From NCBI GenBank assembly GCA_002454165.1, contig DKIG01000057.1:1-6291 (forward strand): a stretch of 6,291 nt of DNA. Direction: 5' to 3'. This stretch comes from Gammaproteobacteria bacterium UBA6724. Its GTDB lineage: Bacteria; Pseudomonadota; Gammaproteobacteria; Pseudomonadales; Azotimanducaceae. Position numbers and translations under genes: made by a program. This document shows positions 1-6,258 of the stretch, in pieces (position 1 is the stretch's first letter; every line of letters starts with the position of its first letter). The notes beneath the pieces are model-generated. The model was not told the origin of the DNA and searched no databases. It worked only from the letters and a program-made list of their open reading frames with translations.

Positions 1-40
1 GGTGACGCACCTTCTATACGACGGCGGTCACACGAGGCTT

Positions 41-69
41 CTGGATTCCCGTTTGCGAGAAATGACGGG
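41..69 (-). repeat. Dispersed GCGAAAGC-type hairpin repeat, left copy
   Basis: Read on the minus strand this is a short element beginning CCCGTCATT and ending GGGAATCCAG, closely matching the copy at 1669-1699 in inverted orientation. It can fold into a six-pair stem (46-51 with 56-61, one G-U pair) around a four-base loop. It starts about ten bases after the yggX stop codon, so the hairpin could end or stabilise the mutY-yggX transcript, although no clear U-run follows. Elements with ATTCC...GGGAAT arms are common dispersed repeats in proteobacteria (dRS3-like or REP-like); assignment to a named family is inference. Confidence 0.6.
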
Positions 70-78
70 CGTTGAGAC

Positions 79-351
79 TTAGCCTTCTGGTGGCGTATAA
101 CCTTCGGCCTGATCCACAGCCTCATCGTTCAGGAATTTATCGCGTTGTTCATTAAGGTATTTGCGAGATTCCTTGTCCATCATGTTTAAATGTTTCTCGT
201 TGATCAGCATGGTCTGCAACCTTTGCCATTCCTGCCAGGCTTGCTCGGAGATTGACTCAAATATTTCCTGACCCCTGGGTCCAGGAAAGGGAGGCGCCGC
301 AAGGCCAGGGAGTTTTACTTTAAGTTTCGCGCAAAATACCATTCGTGACAT
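79..351 (-). CDS. yggX: YggX, probable Fe(2+)-trafficking protein
   Basis: Small cytoplasmic protein of 90 residues, the normal length for the family (E. coli YggX has 91). It starts MSRMVFC, keeping the conserved cysteine at position 7. The central signature QTMLINEKHLNMM follows an ISEQAWQEWQ segment, and the C-terminus ends in the family motif EGYTPPEG. YggX has been linked to protecting iron-sulfur proteins from oxidative damage and to handling labile iron; the exact mechanism is debated. It lies 13 bases downstream of mutY on the same strand, the usual gammaproteobacterial arrangement, so the two are almost certainly co-transcribed. The ATG start is supported by an AGGGGA ribosome site nine bases upstream that overlaps the mutY stop codon. 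The gene looks intact. Confidence 0.96.
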   Translation of the reverse strand: MSRMVFCAKLKVKLPGLAAPPFPGPRGQEIFESISEQAWQEWQRLQTMLINEKHLNMMDKESRKYLNEQRDKFLNDEAVDQAEGYTPPEG

Positions 352-360
352 GGTGCTGGT

Positions 361-366
361 TCCCCT
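361..366 (-). promoter_or_regulatory. yggX ribosome binding site overlapping the mutY stop
   Basis: The minus strand reads AGGGGA, nine bases before the yggX ATG. The TAG stop of mutY (365-367) overlaps this site, so a ribosome ending mutY translation uncovers or delivers to the yggX start. This supports translational coupling and the chosen yggX start. Confidence 0.6.
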
Positions 367-1429
367 AGTTTATCCCTAGTGTTTGCTGAGTAGTTTCGGC
401 GAGTTCACCCATAATTTTGGAAACAGGCCTGGTCAAACCAATTTTGGCAGGGTCATGCGGATCATACCAGCAGACGCTGTTCGGTTCCGCAACGCAGGGC
501 TCTGCATCCATGACCAGGACCTGTATCAATTCAATATCCAGATGAAAATGAGTAAAGCTATGCCTGAACCCCGACAAGTGGTTTTGCTGTTTAAGCGAGA
601 GGTGATGTTGCACCAGGAATTGCTCAAGTCCATTCAACTCACATTCCGGGAAACCCCAGAGTCCACCCCACAAGCCGTTGCGCGGACGTTTCTGTAACAA
701 CACCGCACCCTCCGGGTTTTGAACAACCAGCATGGTTGTGGTCTTGACCGGTAAAGATTTGGCGGGTCTTCTCGCCGGATATCTGTTGATACTTCGTGTC
801 ACCCGCGCGATGCAATCCTCGGTAAAGGGACAGACGGCGCAGTCGGGAGAAGTTCTGGTACAAATCATTGCACCCAGATCCATGATTGCCTGGGTATAGT
901 CCGAGACTCGTTCGGCGGGAGTCAACTGCTCTGCTTTCTCCCAAAGCAAGCGTTCCGTGGCACTGCTACCAGGCAAGCCGTCTATGGCGAAACACCTGCT
1001 CAGTAGTCGTTTGACATTAGCATCCAGAATGGTTGCTCTTTCTCCGGTGCAGATAGCGATTATTGCGCCAGCAGTTGAGCGACCTATGCCCCGCAGACTA
1101 ACAAGTGCTTCCAGGGTGTCGGGGAAGTCGCCGTTAAATGCAGACATAATTTCCTTGGCGGTTGCATGCAGGTTACGCGCCCTGGCGTAGTAGCCCAGAC
1201 CTGTCCACTCATGCAGCACTTCATCTTCGGTGGCTACCGCCAGACTGTTAATTGTGGGAAAACGCGCCATGAACCGCGCATAGTAGGGGATGACAATAGG
1301 CACCTGAGTTTGCTGAAGCATGACCTCCGAAACCCAGACTCTATAGGGCGTGATATCCTGCTGCCAGGGGAGGTCTTTGCGACCCTGTTGATCAAACCAG
1401 TCTAGTAACCTGACGGCGAAATCTGTCAC
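365..1429 (-). CDS. mutY: MutY, A/G-specific adenine DNA glycosylase
   Basis: Base-excision repair enzyme that removes adenine paired with 8-oxoguanine, preventing G:C to T:A changes. It has 354 residues, about the E. coli length. The N-terminal catalytic domain shows SEVMLQQTQV with catalytic Glu35, the helix-hairpin-helix LRGIGRSTAGAI (112-123) and catalytic Asp136 in ILDANVKR. Cysteines 190, 197, 200 and 206 (C-X6-C-X2-C-X5-C) bind the [4Fe-4S] cluster. A MutT-like 8-oxoG recognition domain starts near residue 228 (MLVVQNPEGAVLLQKRP, then GLWGFPE) and includes FRHSFTHFHLDIEL. Every key residue is present. The start is GTG at 1427-1429, preceded by a good purine-rich ribosome site; no better ATG lies near. 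It is the first gene of a mutY-yggX operon, and the 83-bp repeat region lies directly upstream. Confidence 0.97.
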   Translation of the reverse strand: MTDFAVRLLDWFDQQGRKDLPWQQDITPYRVWVSEVMLQQTQVPIVIPYYARFMARFPTINSLAVATEDEVLHEWTGLGYYARARNLHATAKEIMSAFNGDFPDTLEALVSLRGIGRSTAGAIIAICTGERATILDANVKRLLSRCFAIDGLPGSSATERLLWEKAEQLTPAERVSDYTQAIMDLGAMICTRTSPDCAVCPFTEDCIARVTRSINRYPARRPAKSLPVKTTTMLVVQNPEGAVLLQKRPRNGLWGGLWGFPECELNGLEQFLVQHHLSLKQQNHLSGFRHSFTHFHLDIELIQVLVMDAEPCVAEPNSVCWYDPHDPAKIGLTRPVSKIMGELAETTQQTLGIN

Positions 1430-1437
1430 AGTGCCTT

Positions 1438-1445
1438 CCCTTCTT
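1438..1445 (-). promoter_or_regulatory. mutY ribosome binding site supporting a GTG start
   Basis: The minus strand reads AAGAAGGG eight bases before GTG, continuing as AAGG closer to the start. This strong purine tract decides for the GTG codon at 1427-1429 as the mutY start and shows that the gene begins outside the repeat region. Confidence 0.6.
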
Positions 1446-1480
1446 TTATCTTAGCGGTGACCAAGAGCGTGGCTGTATCC

Positions 1481-1693
1481 GTCATCGCCGCCACGCGCCC
1501 GGTCCGTCATTCCTGCCCGCCGCCATTGTCATCGCCGCCGTGACGGTGCCGGTCGCCCTCATTGGCATCGCCGTCGCGCCCCCGACCCGTCATTCCTGCC
1601 CGCCGTCATTATCATCACCGCCGTGACGGTGTCGGTCGCCCTCATTGTCATCGCCGGCACGCGCCCGGCCCGTCATTCCTGCGAAAGCGGGAA
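1481..1693. repeat. GC-rich 83-bp tandem repeat, two and a half copies
   Basis: Copy 1 is 1481-1563, copy 2 is 1564-1646 and partial copy 3 begins at 1647. Each full copy splits into a 47-base and a 36-base block. Blocks begin at 1481, 1528, 1564, 1611 and 1647 with variants of GTCATCGCCGCC, and the four complete blocks end in CATT. A 19-base stretch at 1504-1522 recurs exactly 83 bases later at 1587-1605. The third copy follows the pattern until about 1681, where the sequence becomes the hairpin at 1669-1699. The period is not a multiple of three, so the array is not a repeated protein segment. Function unknown; it may be decayed or amplified copies of the dispersed hairpin element. Confidence 0.85.
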
Positions 1694-1699
1694 TCCAGG
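1669..1699 (+). repeat. Dispersed GCGAAAGC-type hairpin repeat, right copy
   Basis: Starts CCCGTCATTCC and ends GGGAATCCAGG. It folds into an eight-pair stem (1675-1682 with 1687-1694, one G-U pair) closed by a GAAA loop, a stable GNRA-type tetraloop in RNA. It is an inverted match to the element at 41-69, so the two bracket the mutY-yggX operon. It also forms the right end of the 83-bp tandem array. The type is the widespread proteobacterial ATTCC...GGGAAT repeat; the family name is inferred. Confidence 0.75.
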
Positions 1700-1731
1700 T
1701 GCCTGGAGTCTTATGTTAAGAGATTTATAAT
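1695..1731 (+). promoter_or_regulatory. Candidate fprA promoter with upstream palindrome
   Basis: TATAAT at 1726-1731 is a perfect -10 consensus in the first AT-rich sequence ahead of fprA. The best-spaced -35 window (around 1703-1708) is poor, which would suit an activator-dependent promoter. That window overlaps an inverted repeat, CCAGG-TG-CCTGG at 1695-1706, a possible operator. Transcription would start near 1738 and give a leader of about 80 bases that contains the 14-bp repeats. Confidence 0.4.
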
Positions 1732-1803
1732 CTGCTACTCTGTTCTTGTAAACCGCTTCTCGTAAACTGCTACTCATAAACTACTTCTCGTAAACTAATC
1801 AAC
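1727..1803 (+). repeat. 14-bp direct repeats ahead of fprA
   Basis: Four contiguous units lie at 1748-1761, 1762-1775, 1776-1789 and 1790-1803, with approximate consensus GTAAACTGCTTCTC; the last keeps mainly the GTAAACT half. A fifth unit, ATAATCTGCTACTC at 1727-1740, matches unit 1762-1775 at 12 of 14 positions and is separated from the row by seven bases, half a unit. The row ends 13 bases before the fprA start codon and would be transcribed if the TATAAT at 1726-1731 is used. It could be an array of regulator sites or a leader acting on translation; the sequence alone does not decide. Confidence 0.8.
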
Positions 1804-1816
1804 ATTAAAGTAGCAG

Positions 1817-3235
1817 ATGAAAACAAACTCGGAAAATCAAATGTCAATGCCGGGCAGTGAATACAATCCGTTACGAGTCGCGATTATTGGTGCGGGTCCC
1901 GCCGGTTTTTATACCCTCAGTAATTTCTTCAAACAGAAAGAACTGCATGTTGAGATTGATATATTTGATCGGCTACCTACTCCCTTCGGACTGGTTCGGG
2001 CAGGCGTCGCGCCAGATCATCAGAAGGACAAGTCCGTTCAGAAGGTGTATGACAAAAGCGCCCAAGAGCCGAATGTTCGCTTTTACGGCAATGTCGAATA
2101 CGGGTCGGACATCAATCTTAATGACCTGAAGCAACACTACCATCAGATCATCTTCACCCTCGGCGCTTCCCTGGACCGGAGTCTTGGCATACCGGGAGAA
2201 GATTTGCAGGGCAGTTTTTCCGCCACGGAATTTGTTGCTTGGTATAACGGTCATCCAGATTTTGCAGACCTGGAGTATGACTTTTCCCAAGAGAATGTCG
2301 CCGTCGTTGGCATGGGGAATGTAGCGATGGACCTTGCCCGCATCCTGTGTAAAACCCCTGCTGAGTTATCTGAAACCGATATTGCAGACTACGCCTTGGA
2401 AGCCTTGCGGCACAGCAGGGTAAAGAAGGTGTATATCCTCGGTAGACGGGGTCCAGCCCAGGCTGCTTTCACACCACCAGAGATAAAAGAAATGGGTGAA
2501 TTTTCTGACGCCGATGTCACGGTACTGTCAGAGGAAGCGCGGCTGGATGCTACAAGCCAGGCGTTAGTGGAACAGAGTGATAACAAGAATGTTCAAAAAA
2601 ATGTTGCCATAGTGCAGGACTATGCCACCAGAAAGACGACAGGCAAGGCAAGGCAGCTTCATATTCGTTTCTTGGTGTCACCGACGGAATTAATTGGCGA
2701 GGCCGGCAGAGTCACGGCAATCAGACTGGTGAAAAATAAGTTGCTGCTAGGTGCCGACGGCGTCATTCGCCCCAGAGGGACCGACCAGGAGGAAATCCTG
2801 CCGGTGGGATTGGTGTTCAGATCTGTTGGCTACAAGGGGCGACCCCTGCCGAACCTTCCCAGTGATGAGAGTCAAGGCACGATACACAATAAAGCGGGCC
2901 GGGTGATGACTAAGGATGGGGTTAGGGTCACGGGTCTCTATACCGCTGGCTGGATCAAGCGGGGTCCTACGGGTGTGATTGGTACCAACAAAACCTGCGC
3001 TCGGGAAACCGTCGCCTGCATGTTGGAAGATCTTGCCGCTGGGCATATTCTTAATCCTGCCGACCCCAGTATTGAAGGTGCAAAAGCATTCATCGCCATT
3101 CGGCAACCAGATGCAGTCAGCTATGAAGAATGGGAGAAGATTGACCAGGAAGAAGTGACCAAAGGCTCAGCACAGGGTCGTCCCCGCGTCAAGATCACCA
3201 GTTGGGAGGAAATGCTTGCCGTAGCAAAAAGTTAA
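1817..3235 (+). CDS. fprA: FprA-type ferredoxin/adrenodoxin-NADP reductase
   Basis: Cytoplasmic FAD flavoenzyme that moves electrons between NADPH and a ferredoxin. At 472 residues it matches the mycobacterial FprA/adrenodoxin reductase family rather than the shorter plant-type Fpr. Visible motifs in order are the FAD dinucleotide fold VAIIGAGPAG (21-30), LPTPFGLVRAGVAPDH (53-68), the NADP fold VAVVGMGNVAMD (161-172), GRRGPAQAAFT (209-219) with arginines suited to the NADPH 2'-phosphate, and AGWIKRGPTGVIGTNK (377-392) at the FAD site. The C-terminus GRPRVKITSWEEML is also typical. No ferredoxin gene is adjacent, so the partner is unknown. The start is uncertain: ATG at 1817 lacks a clear ribosome site, and ATG at 1841 or 1847 would also retain the whole fold. 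The gene converges on the YedI-type gene with six bases between stop codons. Confidence 0.93.
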   Translation: MKTNSENQMSMPGSEYNPLRVAIIGAGPAGFYTLSNFFKQKELHVEIDIFDRLPTPFGLVRAGVAPDHQKDKSVQKVYDKSAQEPNVRFYGNVEYGSDINLNDLKQHYHQIIFTLGASLDRSLGIPGEDLQGSFSATEFVAWYNGHPDFADLEYDFSQENVAVVGMGNVAMDLARILCKTPAELSETDIADYALEALRHSRVKKVYILGRRGPAQAAFTPPEIKEMGEFSDADVTVLSEEARLDATSQALVEQSDNKNVQKNVAIVQDYATRKTTGKARQLHIRFLVSPTELIGEAGRVTAIRLVKNKLLLGADGVIRPRGTDQEEILPVGLVFRSVGYKGRPLPNLPSDESQGTIHNKAGRVMTKDGVRVTGLYTAGWIKRGPTGVIGTNKTCARETVACMLEDLAAGHILNPADPSIEGAKAFIAIRQPDAVSYEEWEKIDQEEVTKGSAQGRPRVKITSWEEMLAVAKS

Positions 3236-3241
3236 ACCCTG

Positions 3242-4171
3242 CTAAAAACCAATTTTTCCCAAAGCAAAGCGCACCCCATTGACGGGGGGAATCAGACAGA
3301 TACCAACGATCATGCCCAGAAGGATGTCAAGTAGCAGCGACATAACCTGGGCGAGGGTGCCGCCGAGAATTGCCGCTATTGGCTCAGTAACCAGGTGGAA
3401 CAGGGCTTCCAGGCCAGGGATACCACGCGCCAGAATATCTCCACCTACCAGGAACATGGCAACAGTGCCGACCGCCGCAAGTGCCTTCATTAACCAGGGA
3501 GCGAAGGAAAGAATAGCGTTGCCAGTCCAGCGCAGGAAGCTGTTATCTCCACTCCGATTGACGAGCGCCAGCCCGGCATCATCCAACTTGATGATGGCGG
3601 CTACCAGCCCGTAAATACCCACCGTCATAATGACAGCGATGGCGATGACCACGCCAGCCTGGGTGATGAAAGTGGCATCCTGCACCGTACCTATGGTTAT
3701 CACAATAATCTCGGTGGAGAGAACAAAATCTGTACGTATTGCCCCCTTGATCTTTTGTCGCTCAAACTTGACCAGATTTGCCTCTGAATTGTGCAATGCG
3801 TTGATGACTTCTTGCCTGACAGCATCTGCTTCATGGCGATGAAAGAACTTGTCCAGAATTTTCGCCATACCTTCGTAGCAGAGGTAGCAACCACCCAGCA
3901 TCAACAAAGGCAAAATCAGGAAGTCCGCAAAGGCGGCAAGCAGTAGCGCCACTGGTACCAAAATCAGTTTGTTCTGTGCAGAGCCCTTGGCAACCGCCCA
4001 GATGACAGGCAATTCCCGCTCCGCCCGTACACCAGAGACCTGTTCCGCATTGATCGCAAGATCATCACCCACTATCCCGACGGTACGTTGGGCGGCGACC
4101 TTGGTTTGCACAGCAACATCGTCAAGCACCGCTATAATGTCGTCCAGGAGAGCAAGTAAACTGCTTGTCAT
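3242..4171 (-). CDS. yedI: DUF808/YedI-family inner membrane protein
   Basis: Integral membrane protein of 309 residues, the usual size for the family typified by E. coli YedI. The N-terminus LLALLDDIIAVLDDVAVQTK, then GDDLAIN and QVSGVRAERELPV (44-56), and KIKGAIRTDF (140-149) are family hallmarks. Hydrophobic segments fall near 68-86, 84-101, 150-163, 173-194, 219-243 and 275-294, suggesting about six membrane passes. No biochemical role is established, so none is given. It starts eight bases after the sulfatase stop on the same strand and is probably co-transcribed with it, although its own ribosome site is weak. Codon and base use look like the neighbours. The C-terminus (PPVNGVRFALGKIGF) is complete, and the gene appears intact. 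Confidence 0.92.
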   Translation of the reverse strand: MTSSLLALLDDIIAVLDDVAVQTKVAAQRTVGIVGDDLAINAEQVSGVRAERELPVIWAVAKGSAQNKLILVPVALLLAAFADFLILPLLMLGGCYLCYEGMAKILDKFFHRHEADAVRQEVINALHNSEANLVKFERQKIKGAIRTDFVLSTEIIVITIGTVQDATFITQAGVVIAIAVIMTVGIYGLVAAIIKLDDAGLALVNRSGDNSFLRWTGNAILSFAPWLMKALAAVGTVAMFLVGGDILARGIPGLEALFHLVTEPIAAILGGTLAQVMSLLLDILLGMIVGICLIPPVNGVRFALGKIGF

Positions 4172-4179
4172 GAGCTGAC

Positions 4180-6117
4180 TTAAAAATCCGGTCTGGGCGT
4201 CACTATGGGGAAGCGTCGCTCAAACTGCTCAAAGAGTCCGGCGAAGGTCACTAGCGCCGCCGCATCACCATCCAGTTTCAATTTGCCCTGCTCAATCAAT
4301 GTTGCAGCTTGTGTCTGCCCAGACATGAGCAGTTTGAAATCAGGTACGGAGAGAGTCAGGGTGGCGTCAGCCTTCGCATCCTGTTGACCTTCAAAGGCAT
4401 GCAGCACTGAATTCTCAACATTGAGCAGTGTTGCTGTGGCATCGGTAAACGCCAGGTTGATGTTCAACACCAGCCCCTCGGCTCTCGCTGCATTGAGGCG
4501 GACTGCCATGAGTTGATAAAAGTTAGCAAGCGGTATCGTCGCCAACATACCCGCGCTGGCTTTGAAGGCTGAGCCTGGCGGTAGCCCTTCCCTCAATTCC
4601 AGAGCACCACAAAGATAAAAGTTGCGCCAGGGTGCGGACTCAGCGCGGTAGCCCAGCTGTTCCAGTGTATCCGCCAGCAGGGACCTGCCCGCCGTGTGTT
4701 CCGGGTCCGTCATAACGAGGTGATTCAACACTTCTGCCACCCAGCGATAGTCTCCCTCAGCATAACAGGTCCTGGCTTTTGCAAGGACGGCGTCAGCACC
4801 ACCCATAAAATCAATATACCGCCTAGCGACTGCCGCCGGTGGGAGAGGATGAAGGTGCGCCGGATTGCCGTCAAAAAATCCTAGATATTTGACATAAACA
4901 GCCTGGGCGTTGTGATACACAGTGCCGTAATAATCCCGATTGTAGAACTCTTGTCCCAGGGAAGCGGGCAAAACAATCTGCTCGGCAATTTCTTCTTTGG
5001 TGTAACCCTGATTGGCAAGCCTCAATGTCTGGTCGTGAATAAACTGGTAGAGGTCACGCTGTTTTTTGAGATATTTGACGGCGGCTTCTCTTCCCCAGAT
5101 AGGCCAGTGGTGCGAGGCAAACTGGACTTCCAACCGCTCGCCAAAGAGATCAATAGATTGGTTAATTTGATTTGCCCAGGCCTGTGCATCCCGGACCTGT
5201 GCGCCCCTCGGCGTATAGATGTTATGCAAATGGTGGGAAGTGATCTCTGACATGCACAGTGCTTTGAATTGCGGGAAGTAAAAGACCATTTCCGCTGGCG
5301 CCTCAGAGCCCATCGTCATCTGGAACTCCATCTCAACACCGTCAATGGTGCGTGTTTCGCCGGTTTCCCTGACCGTATCGTTGGGCAGGATGAATCCCGT
5401 TGAACCCATTGACAGGGCGGCACCAAGCCCCGTCGTCACGAAGCCTGTTGGAGATGGTTTCAGCAGATTGCCGTACATATAAGTGGCACGACGATTCATC
5501 ACATTGCCCGCCAGCACATTCTCGGACAGAGCCTCCTTAACAAAGTCCAGCGGCGCAATAACGGCTATCTCGCCGCTACTTGCCTGCTCTGGCGTAATGA
5601 CGCCGAGGACGCCAGCAAAGTGATCGGCATGACTGTGGGTATGAATAACTGCCTTGATGTCCCTGGCGCCAAGATGCTGGTTGGCAAGTGCCAGAGCCGC
5701 CCTTGAGGTTTCAGAAGAAGTGAGCGGGTCAATGATGATCCAGCCGCTGTCCCCGCGAATCAACGTCATGTTGGCGATGTCAAATGAACGCACCTGATAA
5801 ATGCCGTCAACCACCTCATACAAGCCATGATGCTCTGCATTCAGTTGCGCTTGCCGCCAGAGAGAGGGGTTCACGGTATCCGGCGCTTCCCCCTCAAGGA
5901 AAGACATTTGCGACAAGTCAAAAGCAGCCCGGCTCTGCTTGTCGTGAGCAATGGTCATGGGCGCAAGGCTTGCGATAAATCCACGCCTGGCGTCCTTGAA
6001 ACTTTGCCTATCAGAAAAATCTAGCCTGTCCTTGAAACCCTGTTGAATTTTTCTTGTCGCATCAGTAGCGGCCCGAGGTAGGCGCATATCATCTGGCAGA
6101 GGTGTGTATTTGGTCAT
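4180..6117 (-). CDS. Alkyl sulfatase, SdsA1/YjcS metallo-beta-lactamase family
   Basis: Predicted zinc hydrolase of 645 residues that cleaves alkyl sulfate esters to alcohol and sulfate. The metallo-beta-lactamase motif THSHADHFAGV (160-170) supplies His161, His163, Asp165 and His166. Glu272 in SEAPAE, Glu291 in SEITSHHLHN and His336 in ASHHWP complete the expected two-zinc site; all are offset by eight from the SdsA1 residues as I recall them. An alkyl-sulfatase dimerisation domain follows, with GYTKEEIAEQI (371-381) and YYGTVYHN plus FFDGNPAHLHP (396-424). The last 120 or so residues form an SCP2-like lipid-binding domain ending FPIVTPRP. Secreted SdsA1 and YjcS have signal peptides; here the N-terminus is polar and soluble (MTKYTPLPDDMRLPRA), so a cytoplasmic enzyme is inferred. 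Whether primary or secondary alkyl sulfates are preferred cannot be read. First gene of a likely operon with the YedI-type gene; ribosome site poor. Confidence 0.92.
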   Translation of the reverse strand: MTKYTPLPDDMRLPRAATDATRKIQQGFKDRLDFSDRQSFKDARRGFIASLAPMTIAHDKQSRAAFDLSQMSFLEGEAPDTVNPSLWRQAQLNAEHHGLYEVVDGIYQVRSFDIANMTLIRGDSGWIIIDPLTSSETSRAALALANQHLGARDIKAVIHTHSHADHFAGVLGVITPEQASSGEIAVIAPLDFVKEALSENVLAGNVMNRRATYMYGNLLKPSPTGFVTTGLGAALSMGSTGFILPNDTVRETGETRTIDGVEMEFQMTMGSEAPAEMVFYFPQFKALCMSEITSHHLHNIYTPRGAQVRDAQAWANQINQSIDLFGERLEVQFASHHWPIWGREAAVKYLKKQRDLYQFIHDQTLRLANQGYTKEEIAEQIVLPASLGQEFYNRDYYGTVYHNAQAVYVKYLGFFDGNPAHLHPLPPAAVARRYIDFMGGADAVLAKARTCYAEGDYRWVAEVLNHLVMTDPEHTAGRSLLADTLEQLGYRAESAPWRNFYLCGALELREGLPPGSAFKASAGMLATIPLANFYQLMAVRLNAARAEGLVLNINLAFTDATATLLNVENSVLHAFEGQQDAKADATLTLSVPDFKLLMSGQTQAATLIEQGKLKLDGDAAALVTFAGLFEQFERRFPIVTPRPDF

Positions 6118-6132
6118 CTGTAGGGGCTCATA

Positions 6133-6180
6133 GCAAACTCTTTGTGAAACTTTCTATGAAACTCTCCATGAAGAAATTGC
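6133..6180. repeat. 12-bp tandem repeats in the sulfatase leader
   Basis: Units at 6133-6144, 6145-6156, 6157-6168 and a degenerate fourth at 6169-6180 follow TGAAACTCTCTA on the plus strand. The two central units, TGAAACTTTCTA and TGAAACTCTCCA, differ at three positions. The row begins 15 bases upstream of the sulfatase start codon and would be part of its transcribed leader if the promoter at 6192-6220 is used. The position parallels the 14-bp row ahead of fprA. Role unknown. Confidence 0.6.
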
Positions 6181-6191
6181 GCAACAACCGA

Positions 6192-6220
6192 TATGTAAAA
6201 AAGCAAGATTGAAGTATCAA
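6192..6220 (-). promoter_or_regulatory. Candidate sulfatase-yedI promoter
   Basis: On the minus strand TTGATA (6215-6220, five of six to the -35 consensus) is followed after exactly 17 bases, ending in a T-run, by TACATA (6192-6197), a mediocre -10. Transcription would start near 6185 and give a leader of about 68 bases containing the 12-bp repeats. This is the best-spaced candidate found upstream of the gene. Confidence 0.35.
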
Positions 6221-6258
6221 CGAGGCAGGAATGAAAGTACAACCAGTGTATAGGTCCA

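Larger units (their letters stand above)
1430..1816. other. Divergent intergenic region between mutY and fprA
   Basis: This 387-base stretch contains no credible gene. It divides sharply into two parts. Bases 1481-1699 are very GC-rich and consist of an 83-bp tandem repeat ending in a hairpin element. Bases 1700-1816 are AT-rich and hold a consensus -10 box plus a row of 14-bp direct repeats. Promoters for both mutY (leftward) and fprA (rightward) should lie here. The only leftward -10-like box noticed is TAAGAT at 1448-1453, which has no good -35 partner. Confidence 0.8.

Noticed and set aside
1448..1453. TAAGAT as a mutY -10 box
   Set aside because: It has no recognisable -35 at a suitable distance and would give a leader of only about 12 bases, so it was not listed as a promoter.
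1481..1699. Regular repeats suggesting a CRISPR array
   Set aside because: Copies are directly contiguous at an 83-bp period, the blocks between repeat starts are themselves repeated rather than unique spacers, and no cas gene is present.
1562..1765. Plus-strand open frame of 67 codons across the tandem repeat
   Set aside because: It arises from GC-rich repeat sequence with few stops, runs across the composition boundary into the AT-rich promoter region, and the 83-bp period breaks the reading frame at each copy.
1727..1803. Iteron-like replication origin
   Set aside because: The repeats lie in the leader of a housekeeping gene with no replication initiator gene, DnaA boxes or plasmid genes nearby.
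1973..3106. Minus-strand open frames opposite fprA (1973-2290, 2389-2586, 2747-3106)
   Set aside because: They overlap a complete, strongly recognisable flavoprotein gene and their translations show no family motifs.
3236..3257. Bidirectional terminator between fprA and the yedI-type gene
   Set aside because: Only AAAAA-CCAA-TTTTT at 3244-3257 was found, an AT-only five-base stem inside the yedI-type coding end, too weak to call a terminator.
3279..5978. Plus-strand open frames opposite the yedI-type and sulfatase genes
   Set aside because: They are antisense shadows of two genes with clear family motifs and have no recognisable products.
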